Below are positions 18,401-26,200 of a stretch of DNA of 31,930 nt, one piece after another (within the stretch, counting starts at the first letter, position 1; each line of letters starts with the position of its first letter). The notes beneath the pieces were generated by a model. It was not told where the DNA came from. It did no database searches and was given only the letters and a program-made list of their open reading frames with translations. The stretch covers positions 1 to 31,930 of IMG/VR virus record IMGVR_UViG_3300030107_004720, one strand, 5' to 3'. The position numbers and the translations under genes are program-made. Origin of the DNA: a virus.

Positions 18401-19820
18401 ACTTGATGGTAATAGTCTATACACTAATATTATAAATGATCCTAGTTTGAAAATTACTAGCTTTGATTTAAATGTAACAGATATATCTTTAGAATCTATC
18501 TCTAAAAACTTTGTTATTAAAGGTGATGCGGGAGCTACGTTTACCATGACTGTAACCAACGGTGCAAATGAGTACTATAATTTTACTACAGATACTTTTG
18601 GTAGTGCTCATTCTAGATTACTATGGGAAAAAATAGATTCTACAGGTATTTATAATGGAACTATATTATATCCTTCTGTTACCTCAGATGATACTTATAC
18701 TATTAATTTAACAGCTGAACCTTATTTTGAAACATCATTTGATACTAGCGTTTCAGAATCAGGTGCTCCAGTTATTTTAACACAAAAACAGTATGCAGAT
18801 TCTACCGCAACGTTTTCTTTAGCAACAACTAGTTATGGTAGTTATTATAATACTTTACCTAGTAATGTTGTTATAACTAGATCACCACATAAATCTGGAA
18901 TTAGCACAGCTGAAATATCTTGGACAACAACACTTTCAAGTAGAAGTTTTGTTATAAATAGACAACCATTAGAAACAGATTTTAAAGTAACAAAAACACA
19001 AACAGTTGACGGTGCTACTAGTAGTTCTAAATCAGTTGTTTTAGATGATATTTTTGGTTTAGTAGTTGGAATGGAAATAACAGCTGTATCAAGTGGTTCT
19101 TTAACAGCTTCTACAGAGGTAACTTATATTGACTACGATACCAAAACATTAACTATTAGTCAAGATAATACTTTTGCTGATGGCATAACATTAACATTTT
19201 CTGGCTATGGTACAGATGGTACAAAAGCTGTATATGGTAGTTCGTTTAAAATGAATAATTTAAAAGTTGTTTTAAGTGATGTTGACATATTGACTGATGA
19301 CACTAGTTCCAATGCTACTATACCTTTGGCTAATACTAATGGTTTATTAGCTATAACAACGCAGACAGTTGATGGTGATGTGTCTGAGTTGGTTACAGTA
19401 ACTTTAGATTCTGTAGCTAATTTACGTGTAGGACAAAAACTAGTTGCCTGTTCAGCATGTACACTTGTTGGAGAACCTGTAATAGAAAGTATAGATGGTA
19501 AAGTATTAACATTAAATTCAAAACAAAAATTTAACGATGGTGAAACCTTGTCTTTTGCTAATACAGAGATAAGTGGTATAGGTGTTGGTTGTTCTGGTAC
19601 AAAAACAACATATGTACATAGTGTTTCATCTGGAGCATCTGTTGTAGCTAAAGCGGGTGGTAGTGATGTTACTAATGATATTGAAAATGGACAAACTATT
19701 AAATTTACAAAATCTAGTAGAAGTGCTACTATAACAGCGGATGTTGAACTTCAAACGATTGGAAATACAGATTACACTACAACATTGCAATTGGATAATA
19801 TATTAACAGTAATAGCGTAA
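15459..19820 (+). CDS. Probable receptor-binding tail protein: DUF1566/lectin-like domain, Cys-rich repeats, beta-rich C-terminus (1453 aa)
   Basis: Residues 1-235 show the order of motifs of DUF1566/Lcl-type domains, which adopt a C-type-lectin-like fold. These are IGDIGPAGGIIFATP (6-20), YYFEAAKEDI, DWFLGSLDEM (143-152), YWTSS (183-187) and a closing VRPIRRF (228-234). Residues 244-507 hold seven Cys-rich units like those ending the upstream protein, several closing with GWDSCC. Residues ~510-990 are Gly/Asn/Pro-rich with no family I recognise. Residues ~1000-1453 (DLNVTDISLESISKNFVIKG...) are a beta-rich module I recall from marine phage structural proteins, with two tandem ~70-residue beta units inside. 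It starts 27 bases after the tail protein. A role in host recognition follows from the lectin-like domain and position; this is inference. No signal peptide is present. Confidence 0.68.
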   Translation: MPYNIGDIGPAGGIIFATPNSPGNPTQYYFEAAKEDILASTTEPPNSNTLQGNKYIGCGYTAPGPVPPPGQNPSVLTHGGEFGWYQQTLATTTGVGQGALNTQQIVQMLTYPSTGNPLISTNSVAAWDCWNYSSQGPGGSFNDWFLGSLDEMLLMFENIGPAVNNIPGFFTDEPLHPFAYWIYWTSSTPGMELSPTTNNTLYTQDLAHAVHSNAQNVYLVSRCQTYTVRPIRRFVEDVSGELSGCMDVNAWNYDPTTNQPCSNCCLYEGCPDNTALNYLAGADGCIVPPNNLIPGNVDCCDYPICGCMDNSSPVSPVWATTFNYNPLANADCNCDVNGNDMSCCTYSGCTSITNPPALNYCATCTLNCDGTPLGTTAPGWDSCCEINEVPGCTDSSTNSLGAPWAQNYNANATHDCNVQAIGTLNPGWNSCCTYIHGCTDMLAVNYDPLAYIDDGSCDYINGCPDSTASNYCATCIDDCVSNNINQPNYWSLVNAGSMPGWDSCCRYGSGIEYNYRDGNAGYPRPNHVKNYPLAVPGLAGSARIDGTGSGFNSTFGPQGAFSPYQSSSNPSLSRSGLIGLGIFVIKIASKDAMGNSFLPTDWIDDPNNPVGYTFTMYNMDKTLIGKWKYDKLIQARWSHSGSSAAQITNNNDNQNMQTKSSCTAGSVPGGCANYSPGSYTAQLNCGSPLMDPNNFSSISQVTEGQNTFGNDYARFITLKFAMQNGGMPIHLAGDYEFAYYGDHGKYHHLGAPTMFGAQGPGVISSWNGGSNPDVYTTSTGKQIACAGATLQEFFYQRNKRTASGAYIKLEGPPTQNPNYQFADINGNNTDLTHLQSVCDETHGQWLKHSPGCGHQGPNTSPLSPSPPSTINANGNWQLLQTDGVGGPTSTGVPGGVQNEIAKHGTTGTVEAGMGLPAGNALGTPNLYPVWTIPPAHYSHLPTTALHAWYAQIPPTSSNLTLYQNYLDGWTGGCATTDQNLGLDGNSLYTNIINDPSLKITSFDLNVTDISLESISKNFVIKGDAGATFTMTVTNGANEYYNFTTDTFGSAHSRLLWEKIDSTGIYNGTILYPSVTSDDTYTINLTAEPYFETSFDTSVSESGAPVILTQKQYADSTATFSLATTSYGSYYNTLPSNVVITRSPHKSGISTAEISWTTTLSSRSFVINRQPLETDFKVTKTQTVDGATSSSKSVVLDDIFGLVVGMEITAVSSGSLTASTEVTYIDYDTKTLTISQDNTFADGITLTFSGYGTDGTKAVYGSSFKMNNLKVVLSDVDILTDDTSSNATIPLANTNGLLAITTQTVDGDVSELVTVTLDSVANLRVGQKLVACSACTLVGEPVIESIDGKVLTLNSKQKFNDGETLSFANTEISGIGVGCSGTKTTYVHSVSSGASVVAKAGGSDVTNDIENGQTIKFTKSSRSATITADVELQTIGNTDYTTTLQLDNILTVIA
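16188..16980 (+). repeat. Second array of seven Cys-rich units
   Basis: Seven units open with GCMD, GCPD, GCMD, GCTS, GCTD, GCTD and GCPD, and close with paired Cys (NCC, DCC, SCC) or DDGSC. Compared with the preceding gene, units here more often carry a doubled Cys and a repeated PGWDSCC/PGWNSCC closing, suggesting local duplication. The unit GCTDMLAVNYDPLAYIDDGS-C is near-canonical. Confidence 0.82.
19002..19568 (+). repeat. Two tandem beta-module repeats in the C-terminus of the receptor-binding protein
   Basis: Residues 1182-1251 and 1303-1370 align by eye. Each opens TVDG, continues with a V-x-L-D-[DS] strand, a GLVVGM / NLRVGQ turn, a pair of alternating strands, KTLTI / KVLTL, then FADGITLTFS / FNDGETLSFA. 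They are two copies of a small beta-sandwich-like domain separated by about 50 residues. Confidence 0.7.
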
Positions 19821-19823
19821 ATT

Positions 19824-20201
19824 ATGCCTTTAACACTAACATTCCCACAGGGAGATAAAATAAACACATCGGTAGCGGTAGGAGACAAATTGTATTTTGT
19901 TGCAACGCAAGCAAGTGGTAGCTTTTCAACAGCAACAATAGGTAATGTTCAAGAGGCTGGTATTATAACCTCTGTAAGTAGGATTAACGCTACCCCTACA
20001 ACTGGTCATACTATAATTATTAACCCCATAACTCCAACTTTAACAATTCCTAACGGTTCTTTTATATTATTTTCTAAAGATAACACCGTTAACTCAACTA
20101 GCGTAATGGGTTATTATGCTAAAACAAAGTTTATTAATTGGAGTTCTAAAAAGTTTGAACTGTTTAGTGTTGGGTCTGAAGTTTCGTTAAGTAGTAAATA
20201 A
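19824..20201 (+). CDS. Small beta-rich virion protein (125 aa), unknown function
   Basis: The gene starts three bases after the previous stop. The product is almost entirely alternating hydrophobic and polar residues (MPLTLTFPQGDKINTSVAVG..., then IIINPITPTLTIPNGSFILF), so a beta fold is expected. The end, GYYAKTKFINWSSKKFELFS followed by VGSEVSLSSK, is a pattern I recall from small proteins next to tail-fibre-like genes in marine phages, where it is usually labelled structural. There is no Cys, no membrane segment and no catalytic motif. Coupling to the upstream gene suggests it may be a partner or capping subunit of the receptor-binding protein, which is inference only. Confidence 0.68.
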   Translation: MPLTLTFPQGDKINTSVAVGDKLYFVATQASGSFSTATIGNVQEAGIITSVSRINATPTTGHTIIINPITPTLTIPNGSFILFSKDNTVNSTSVMGYYAKTKFINWSSKKFELFSVGSEVSLSSK

Positions 20202-20246
20202 TAAGTAAAAACTGTAACTATAAATAGATATAAATTAAATTAAATT

Positions 20247-20801
20247 ATGTCTAAGAATGAATTACAAAAGATATGGGAAGTATCAATAGATTTACCATAT
20301 AAGGAAAAAGTTGAAGAATTACAGCGTTTACTTTTAGATAATACAGATGTAGACGTAGAGCATAATAATGGTAAGGTTGTATATCCTACATTTACAAAAT
20401 ATAATCATTATTTTTCAGATGGATTATATATTAGGGAAATGTTTTGTGAAAAAAACGCTTTAATATTTACAGTTATACACAACACGGCTAATCCTTTGTT
20501 TTTAATGAAAGGAAAAGTTGCGTTTTCGTCTGAAGAAGGTATTGAGGAATTAACTGCACCTACTTTTATATTGACAAAACCAGGTACAAAAAGAATTTGT
20601 TATTGGTTAGAAGATAGTGTTATAGTCACGGTGCACCCTAATCCAGATGGAATAACTGATTTAGATGAGATAGAAAAGAAAATGTTTGCTGGTAGTTGGG
20701 AGGAGTATGATGAGAATATAAAACAAGATGTATGGGTTTTTATGGAGCACAAGGATTATTATAAAAAAATAGATAATGAAAAAAACAAGGAAAATAAATA
20801 A
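20247..20801 (+). CDS. Cupin-fold protein (184 aa)
   Basis: After a helical N-terminus (residues 1-30), the central part carries the order of elements of a small beta-barrel cupin: HYFSDGLYIREMFCEKNALI, TVIHNTANPLFLMKGKVAFS, LTAPTFILTKPGTKRICYW, VIVTVHPNP. Similar cupin-like proteins with a GLYIREM strand and a PGTKR turn are common near tail genes of marine and enteric phages, where their role is unclear. His residues in TVIHNT and TVHPNP could be metal ligands as in other cupins, but the canonical G-x5-H-x-H motif is not intact. The C-terminus is acidic then Lys/Asn-rich. It is preceded by a 45-base A/T-rich gap without Shine-Dalgarno. A structural rather than enzymatic role is equally possible. 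Confidence 0.66.
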   Translation: MSKNELQKIWEVSIDLPYKEKVEELQRLLLDNTDVDVEHNNGKVVYPTFTKYNHYFSDGLYIREMFCEKNALIFTVIHNTANPLFLMKGKVAFSSEEGIEELTAPTFILTKPGTKRICYWLEDSVIVTVHPNPDGITDLDEIEKKMFAGSWEEYDENIKQDVWVFMEHKDYYKKIDNEKNKENK

Positions 20802-21750
20802 CTTACTAATAGAAATAAACAAAGATAAAAAACAATTATTACCTTTATTTGTATTATTTTTATTAGATTTTGTTATAAGTAAAATTATATTTACTCAAGA
20901 GCTCGGCATTGTATGTGCCACCGGAGGTATAGCTGGGGCTATAATAGGTGGTCTTGGCCTTGCTTATACCGTGTATTCAAGCGAAAGAAATAGAAGCGAT
21001 GCTCAAGACATGGCTGAGAGCGCTGAGGACCAAAGATTAATAGATCAAGGAAAATTAAACGAAGCTTTAAAAGACTATGAAAATATACAGTTTGAAAACC
21101 CATACAAAGATATGGAAAATGTTTTTGAAGATATAACTGTTAACCAACAACAAGCACAATTTCAAGCAGAGCAAGGAGCACAACAAAGAGCTAATATACT
21201 TGGTAGTCTACGTGAGGCTGCTGGTGCTAGTGGTATAGCTAGTTTAGCTCAAGCTATGGCAAATCAAGGTCAGATACAAGCACAACGAATATCAGCTGAT
21301 ATAGGTAAACAAGAAGCTATGAATCAAAAATTAATAGCTCAAGGAGCTCAAGCTGCTGATTTAGCAGAAAGAAAAGGTAGTGCGATGCTTCAACAAATGG
21401 AACTAGATAAACAATCAACTATGTTAGGCATGCAATTTGGTCAAACAGCGGGTTCAAATCAGGCTTACCAACAATCTTTAGCTAACCAAATGATGGTACA
21501 AACCGCTGGACAACAAGCGATAGCTAGTTCTATGGGCAACTTCGCTGGTTCACTTATGGAATTAGATTTAGGTACAAGTAACAACAACACCACTACTGAC
21601 ACTACTCAAGCTAGACTAGCTGATAACTCTACTATTAACACAGGGGGTTTTACTGATGGTGATTTACCGGCTAATCCTAGTTTAGGTGATTGGGCCACGA
21701 TTAATGGTGTTTTGAAGCAATACAAAGGGAATGGTATTTGGGAAGAATAG
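20776..21750 (+). CDS. Probable internal virion (ejection) protein, Ala/Gln-rich with hydrophobic N-terminus (324 aa)
   Basis: The ATG at 20776 lies 26 bases inside the preceding gene, giving an overlap and likely translational coupling. Two hydrophobic segments lie near the start, about residues 20-39 (LLPLFVLFLLDFVISKIIF) and 44-67 (Gly/Ala-rich, GGIAGAIIGGLGLAY). The rest is helical and rich in Gln and Ala: QQAQFQAEQGAQQRANILGS, then AAGASGIASLAQAMANQGQ. This composition and wording is familiar from internal proteins of podoviruses packed in the head and passed to the cell with the DNA. The hydrophobic segments could insert into the host membrane. The first ~35 residues could be an overcalled extension, because a later start would keep the Gly-rich segment, but no good later ATG precedes it. 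The C-terminus is Thr/Asn-rich with a GDLPANPSLGDWATINGVLK-type ending. Confidence 0.66.
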   Translation: MKKTRKINNLLIEINKDKKQLLPLFVLFLLDFVISKIIFTQELGIVCATGGIAGAIIGGLGLAYTVYSSERNRSDAQDMAESAEDQRLIDQGKLNEALKDYENIQFENPYKDMENVFEDITVNQQQAQFQAEQGAQQRANILGSLREAAGASGIASLAQAMANQGQIQAQRISADIGKQEAMNQKLIAQGAQAADLAERKGSAMLQQMELDKQSTMLGMQFGQTAGSNQAYQQSLANQMMVQTAGQQAIASSMGNFAGSLMELDLGTSNNNTTTDTTQARLADNSTINTGGFTDGDLPANPSLGDWATINGVLKQYKGNGIWEE

Positions 21751-21770
21751 TATAAATAAATAAATAAAAT

Positions 21771-23285
21771 ATGGCAGCAGACGCAACATTAGTACAAGCT
21801 TCACTTAAAGAAGCTCTTTCAGATAGACCTATATATAATCCTGGTTTATACCAAATGCAAGCTGGGATGGCAGATGCTTTTTTTAATCCTATTAAAGAAG
21901 TTTTAGCTAAAAAAGATTTAGATCAAAAGAAAAAAATAAAAGAAGAAAATGATTTAAAAGAAGAATCTTTAAATAAATTTATAGATTCTGCAGATAATAC
22001 TAATATGTTGTTATCAACATATGATAAAGGTGGTAAAGAAGCTGGTATGCATCAACAAATATATAATAATACTTTTGATCATTTAGAAAGTCTTAAGACT
22101 GAATATGAAAAATATAATACAGTTGGAGAAGATGATAATCCAGAAAATAGAAAGAAAAGATTAGAAATACTAGGTCAACTAGAAAGTGTTAAAAATAGAG
22201 TTATAAATTTAAGAGGTTCAGTTTTAAAAATTAGTAAAGCAGCCGGGTCAAAAGATAATCCACCTTCTATAAGTCCATCTATGACTAAAGAAAAACTAGA
22301 TATTGTTCACGAAATAATAAACATGGATGGTGATTATAGTAATGTTAAGTCAAGATGGGAAGATGGAGATGTTGTTTTTGATGTTAACTTAGATGGTGTT
22401 ATCCACTCTGTAAAATCAACTGAATTAGAAGAAATGTTTGTTCCACACGATACCAATGGTGAGGCAAAGATTGTACAAAGAGGTATAAATGCTATTAATG
22501 GTGGTAAAAAAGCTAAATGGAACACCGAGTATGACTTACAATTAGAAGCTGATAGTATCTCAGGAGATGTATTTACTACTAAATCTGCATTTGGTGATTT
22601 GGCACAAAGAAGATTAAAAGGTCAAGTTGGTGAGCTTGGTAGTGGTAAGTGGCAAAAGGGTAGTTGGGCTAATCATTTGGAATCTCATCCAGCTTTAAAT
22701 ATTGGTGTTTATGAAAAACTAGGTATTGATGCTGATGGTATAGATGGTTCTCCAGAAGATGGTATTATTAGTGAAAAAGAAGCTGCTATGGTTTATATGG
22801 ATATTGACAATAGAGATAGAGTTATTAGCGCTTTGGTAGATCCAACTAACCCTAACTTTGATTTTAATAGGTCTAAGCAAGAGTTTTCTATGTTTTTAGC
22901 TACACAAAATCAAAAGAAGTTTAACGACAACAAACCCCCACAACCATCACCAAAAACTGATGTTACTACTGAGGTTGTAGATTTACCATGGTCAAAAGGA
23001 ATGAGAATGGCAACAACCGCAAAAGAACGTGAAAACCTAAGAACTGTTGAAAATATTATTACTGGTCAAAAAAGAATTCCAATTGGTAATGATATTTATG
23101 AACTACAAGAAGACGGACAATATTTATTAACTCAACAAATGGCACAAGGTAATATTCAGAATGTAGAAGGCGCTCAACCAGTGAGTAAAACCAGCTTAAT
23201 ACAAGCTTATGGTGGTGCTTATTCCAATATACCTAATGATTTTGATTGGGAAAATATGCCAGTAACTAATGTTAAATCAAGATAA
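21771..23285 (+). CDS. Probable internal virion / cargo protein (504 aa)
   Basis: The protein is mostly helical and charged. Its opening, ATLVQASLKEALSDRPIYNP then GLYQMQAGMADAFFNPI, and a Lys/Glu-rich helix at about residues 45-65 are of a type I recall beside ejection proteins in marine podoviruses. Residues 320-337 (DADGIDGSPEDGIISEKE) are rich in Asp at spaced positions and resemble a calcium-binding EF-hand-like loop, though the loop is longer than canonical. A Pro/Lys-rich hinge lies near residue 390 (NKPPQPSPK). No membrane segment or signal peptide is seen. It starts 20 bases after the Ala/Gln-rich gene, from a TAAATAAATAAAAT leader, and is followed after four bases by the giant gene, so the three probably form one cargo set. 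The function is not known. Confidence 0.6.
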   Translation: MAADATLVQASLKEALSDRPIYNPGLYQMQAGMADAFFNPIKEVLAKKDLDQKKKIKEENDLKEESLNKFIDSADNTNMLLSTYDKGGKEAGMHQQIYNNTFDHLESLKTEYEKYNTVGEDDNPENRKKRLEILGQLESVKNRVINLRGSVLKISKAAGSKDNPPSISPSMTKEKLDIVHEIINMDGDYSNVKSRWEDGDVVFDVNLDGVIHSVKSTELEEMFVPHDTNGEAKIVQRGINAINGGKKAKWNTEYDLQLEADSISGDVFTTKSAFGDLAQRRLKGQVGELGSGKWQKGSWANHLESHPALNIGVYEKLGIDADGIDGSPEDGIISEKEAAMVYMDIDNRDRVISALVDPTNPNFDFNRSKQEFSMFLATQNQKKFNDNKPPQPSPKTDVTTEVVDLPWSKGMRMATTAKERENLRTVENIITGQKRIPIGNDIYELQEDGQYLLTQQMAQGNIQNVEGAQPVSKTSLIQAYGGAYSNIPNDFDWENMPVTNVKSR

Positions 23286-23289
23286 ATAA

Positions 23290-26200
23290 ATGAACGGTAA
23301 TTTAGAATCAGTATTACAAGAATATGTAGCCACCGCTAACAATCCTGATTATGGTGGTGATTGGTCTATTATAAATGGTAAATTTCCAGAACTCATAGAT
23401 ATAGACGTTGATTTACTTAAAGAATATGTGGCTACTGCTAACAACCCAGAGTATAAAAATAATTATTCTATTATTAACTCTAAATTTCCTGAGTTTAATT
23501 TAAAAAAATCGGACGATGGTTCTTCAGAGCAGTTTCAGGTTTATAATATAATGAACTCTATTGATAAAGATAATGAAGATGTTAAAAATATAGCTGCTGA
23601 AAAGTATTTTTCAAAAGAACCTTATGTTATTATAGACGGTGTTAAATATAAAGGTTTTCAAGATTATAGAGATAGAGAGGGTAATGTCAAAGAAGATAAG
23701 TTTACTGGAACGGTGTTTCACCCATTTAAATATTTACGTAAAGAAAGACGTAAAGATGAAGAAACTCATGTCACAAAATTATCTGAAGATGAAAAGATAT
23801 ATTTTGAAAACCGAGGCGTTAATTATGAAGATTATAAAAAATTCCAAAAAACTGGAGAGTTTAATTTAGATTTAGCTCCTGAAGAAGACGTTGCGAGTGC
23901 TATTAAAGAAGAGCAAACTATACAAGCGCAAAATTACGTTAGAGGCATTGATGATGACAAAGTTAGAAACGAAATACAAGAAGATTTACAAGATGATTTA
24001 TATGATGTTTTTGATCCAAATGACGAGGAAGATTTAAAGTATAAAAACTTATATAAAGAAGCTTTAAAAAAAGATAGAGGTTTAAAAAGCGCAGCGGAAG
24101 CGGTAGAGCCTAGTATAATAGAGTCGATTCTTGGGATGGACAAGTATGGAGTAAAAAGAGGTGTTTCTAGAGAATTAAAAATGAAAGCTGGAAAAAATTC
24201 TGGTAAAGTTTTATCTAATTATTTAACAAATAAAAGAGAGAGCTTAACAACTGATATATCAAATTTAAATAAAGAATTTGAAAAACTAGGTGAAGTTACA
24301 GAAAATTCATCGCAAGAAGAAATACAAGCATATAATAGTTTAATAGACAAAAGTATTGATCTTCGGTCTAAACTAGAAAAGTATTCTAACAATATAGACA
24401 AAATTGGAGATGCTGAAATAGCTATAAAAGCTTTTGGATTAGAATATAACTTTTTTAAAAATGCACAAATGTCTTTAGATATAGCAAAGGCAGATATTAG
24501 CGCCATGGGCATGGGTTTGGCAAAGTGGACTAGACTTGCTAGTAAAGAAAATTTTGATGATGCAATAAGTTATACTCAAAGCCTTAAAGAAAAAAAGCAA
24601 GCACTACACCCGCTTCCAGTGGATTGGAAAGACGTTAACATGTCTAATTTAGGTGAAACGGCTAATTCGTTGCTTTCAGAAAACATATTTAGTATAGGTA
24701 CAGCCGCTTCTTACGCTGGTATTGCTAGGGCTGCTGGTAAAAAATTAATATCTAAAAAAGCTCGTGATTTAGCTGGTAAAGGTGTTATTGGTTTGTTTTT
24801 TGGTGTTGAAGGTGGTGCTAAGCTTAGTGAGTTAGAGGTAGCACAAAGAGAAGCAGAAAAAAACCTGCCTAAAATAAAAAGTTTATTGTTAGAATACGAA
24901 CCAGCATCTATACCTTCTAATGAAGAGTGGAGTAAGATGACTGATCAGGAAAAGCAAGATTATCAAGACAAACAAAGTACTAGTTTAGAATTATTAAAAC
25001 TAAAAGATGATTATAACAAGGCCGCAACTGTTAGCGAAACAACCAAAGCGTTTTCATCAATAACACATGGCGCCGTTGCTGGTATAATGGAGCGTATAGG
25101 TACAATGGGTATTATAAATCGAATGAATAAAGTCGCTTCAAAAGTCGGCCCAAGTAGATTTAAAAACCTATTAAGAACAAGTGGAAAAGTAGGGTTTAAT
25201 GCTAGTATTGAGTGGACAGAGGAAGCTTTCACGCAGGTTTTTCATAATATAGGTGACAATGTTTATTTAGATGAAAATAAAAGTTTAGCCGAAGGTATAG
25301 ATGCTAATTTTAATATGAATGTACTATTTTCAGCGTTGGCAATACAGGGTAGCGCTGGTAGTATGCAAATTCCTAACGTTATTAGAAGTGAAATGTCTAC
25401 GTTTAAAGAAAGAAAAGAAAATAGACAAAGGTTAGAAGAACTTATAGATTTAAAAGCACAGCTAGATAATATACAAGAAGATCCTAAAAAATCTAATCTT
25501 TTAGCCGTTCCTGTTAGAGCGAGAATAAACGAATTATTGAAAAAATCTGCAATGCAAGACGCTCTTAATTTTGGTAGCATGGCTAATATGACCAATGAAG
25601 AAATAAGAGAAGTATTTGATAACAATAAACAAATAAGAGATTTACTTCAAGAAGCAAGAGCAGAAGGAGCGATGAACGAATTAAGTAAAACAGAGTCGTC
25701 AAAAAGAAAACTTCAAGAAATAAAAAACAAAGTTAATGCTCTTGTTGCTAAAAACGAAGAATTAAGAAAAAAACCAGAAGATAGGAACGAAGTTAAACTT
25801 ACAGAGTTATTTGGTAAAGATAATATTAGTGTTGAGGACGCTTTTTATTATGGTCAATATAAAAATTTTATGAAAATGGCCGAGGCCGTTGGAGAAAGTG
25901 ATGGTAAATACGGGGCCGCTATTGAGGTTGAAACTCAAGAAGATGCTATAACACAACTTACTACTTACTTAGAACAAGGAGATATTACTATTGAGGAGTA
26001 CGAGCAAGCCGTAGAAGGAGTAAAAAAAGGTAATAATGGTATGGAATTACCATCTATGGGTACGACTTTATTAGTTGCAGACAATGTTGCTAATAACATT
26101 AGAATGTCACCAAACAATGAATACAAAGCTTTTATGGCTTACGCTCCTTTTCACGAAACTCAACATTTAAATGACAAAAAAGTTGGTATAGTTAAAGGTA

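Noticed and set aside
20774-20801. A-run in the overlap between the cupin-like and Ala/Gln-rich genes as a programmed frameshift site
   Set aside because: Reaching the second frame would need a +1 shift, while A-runs favour -1; the downstream gene has its own ATG, so ordinary overlap is enough.
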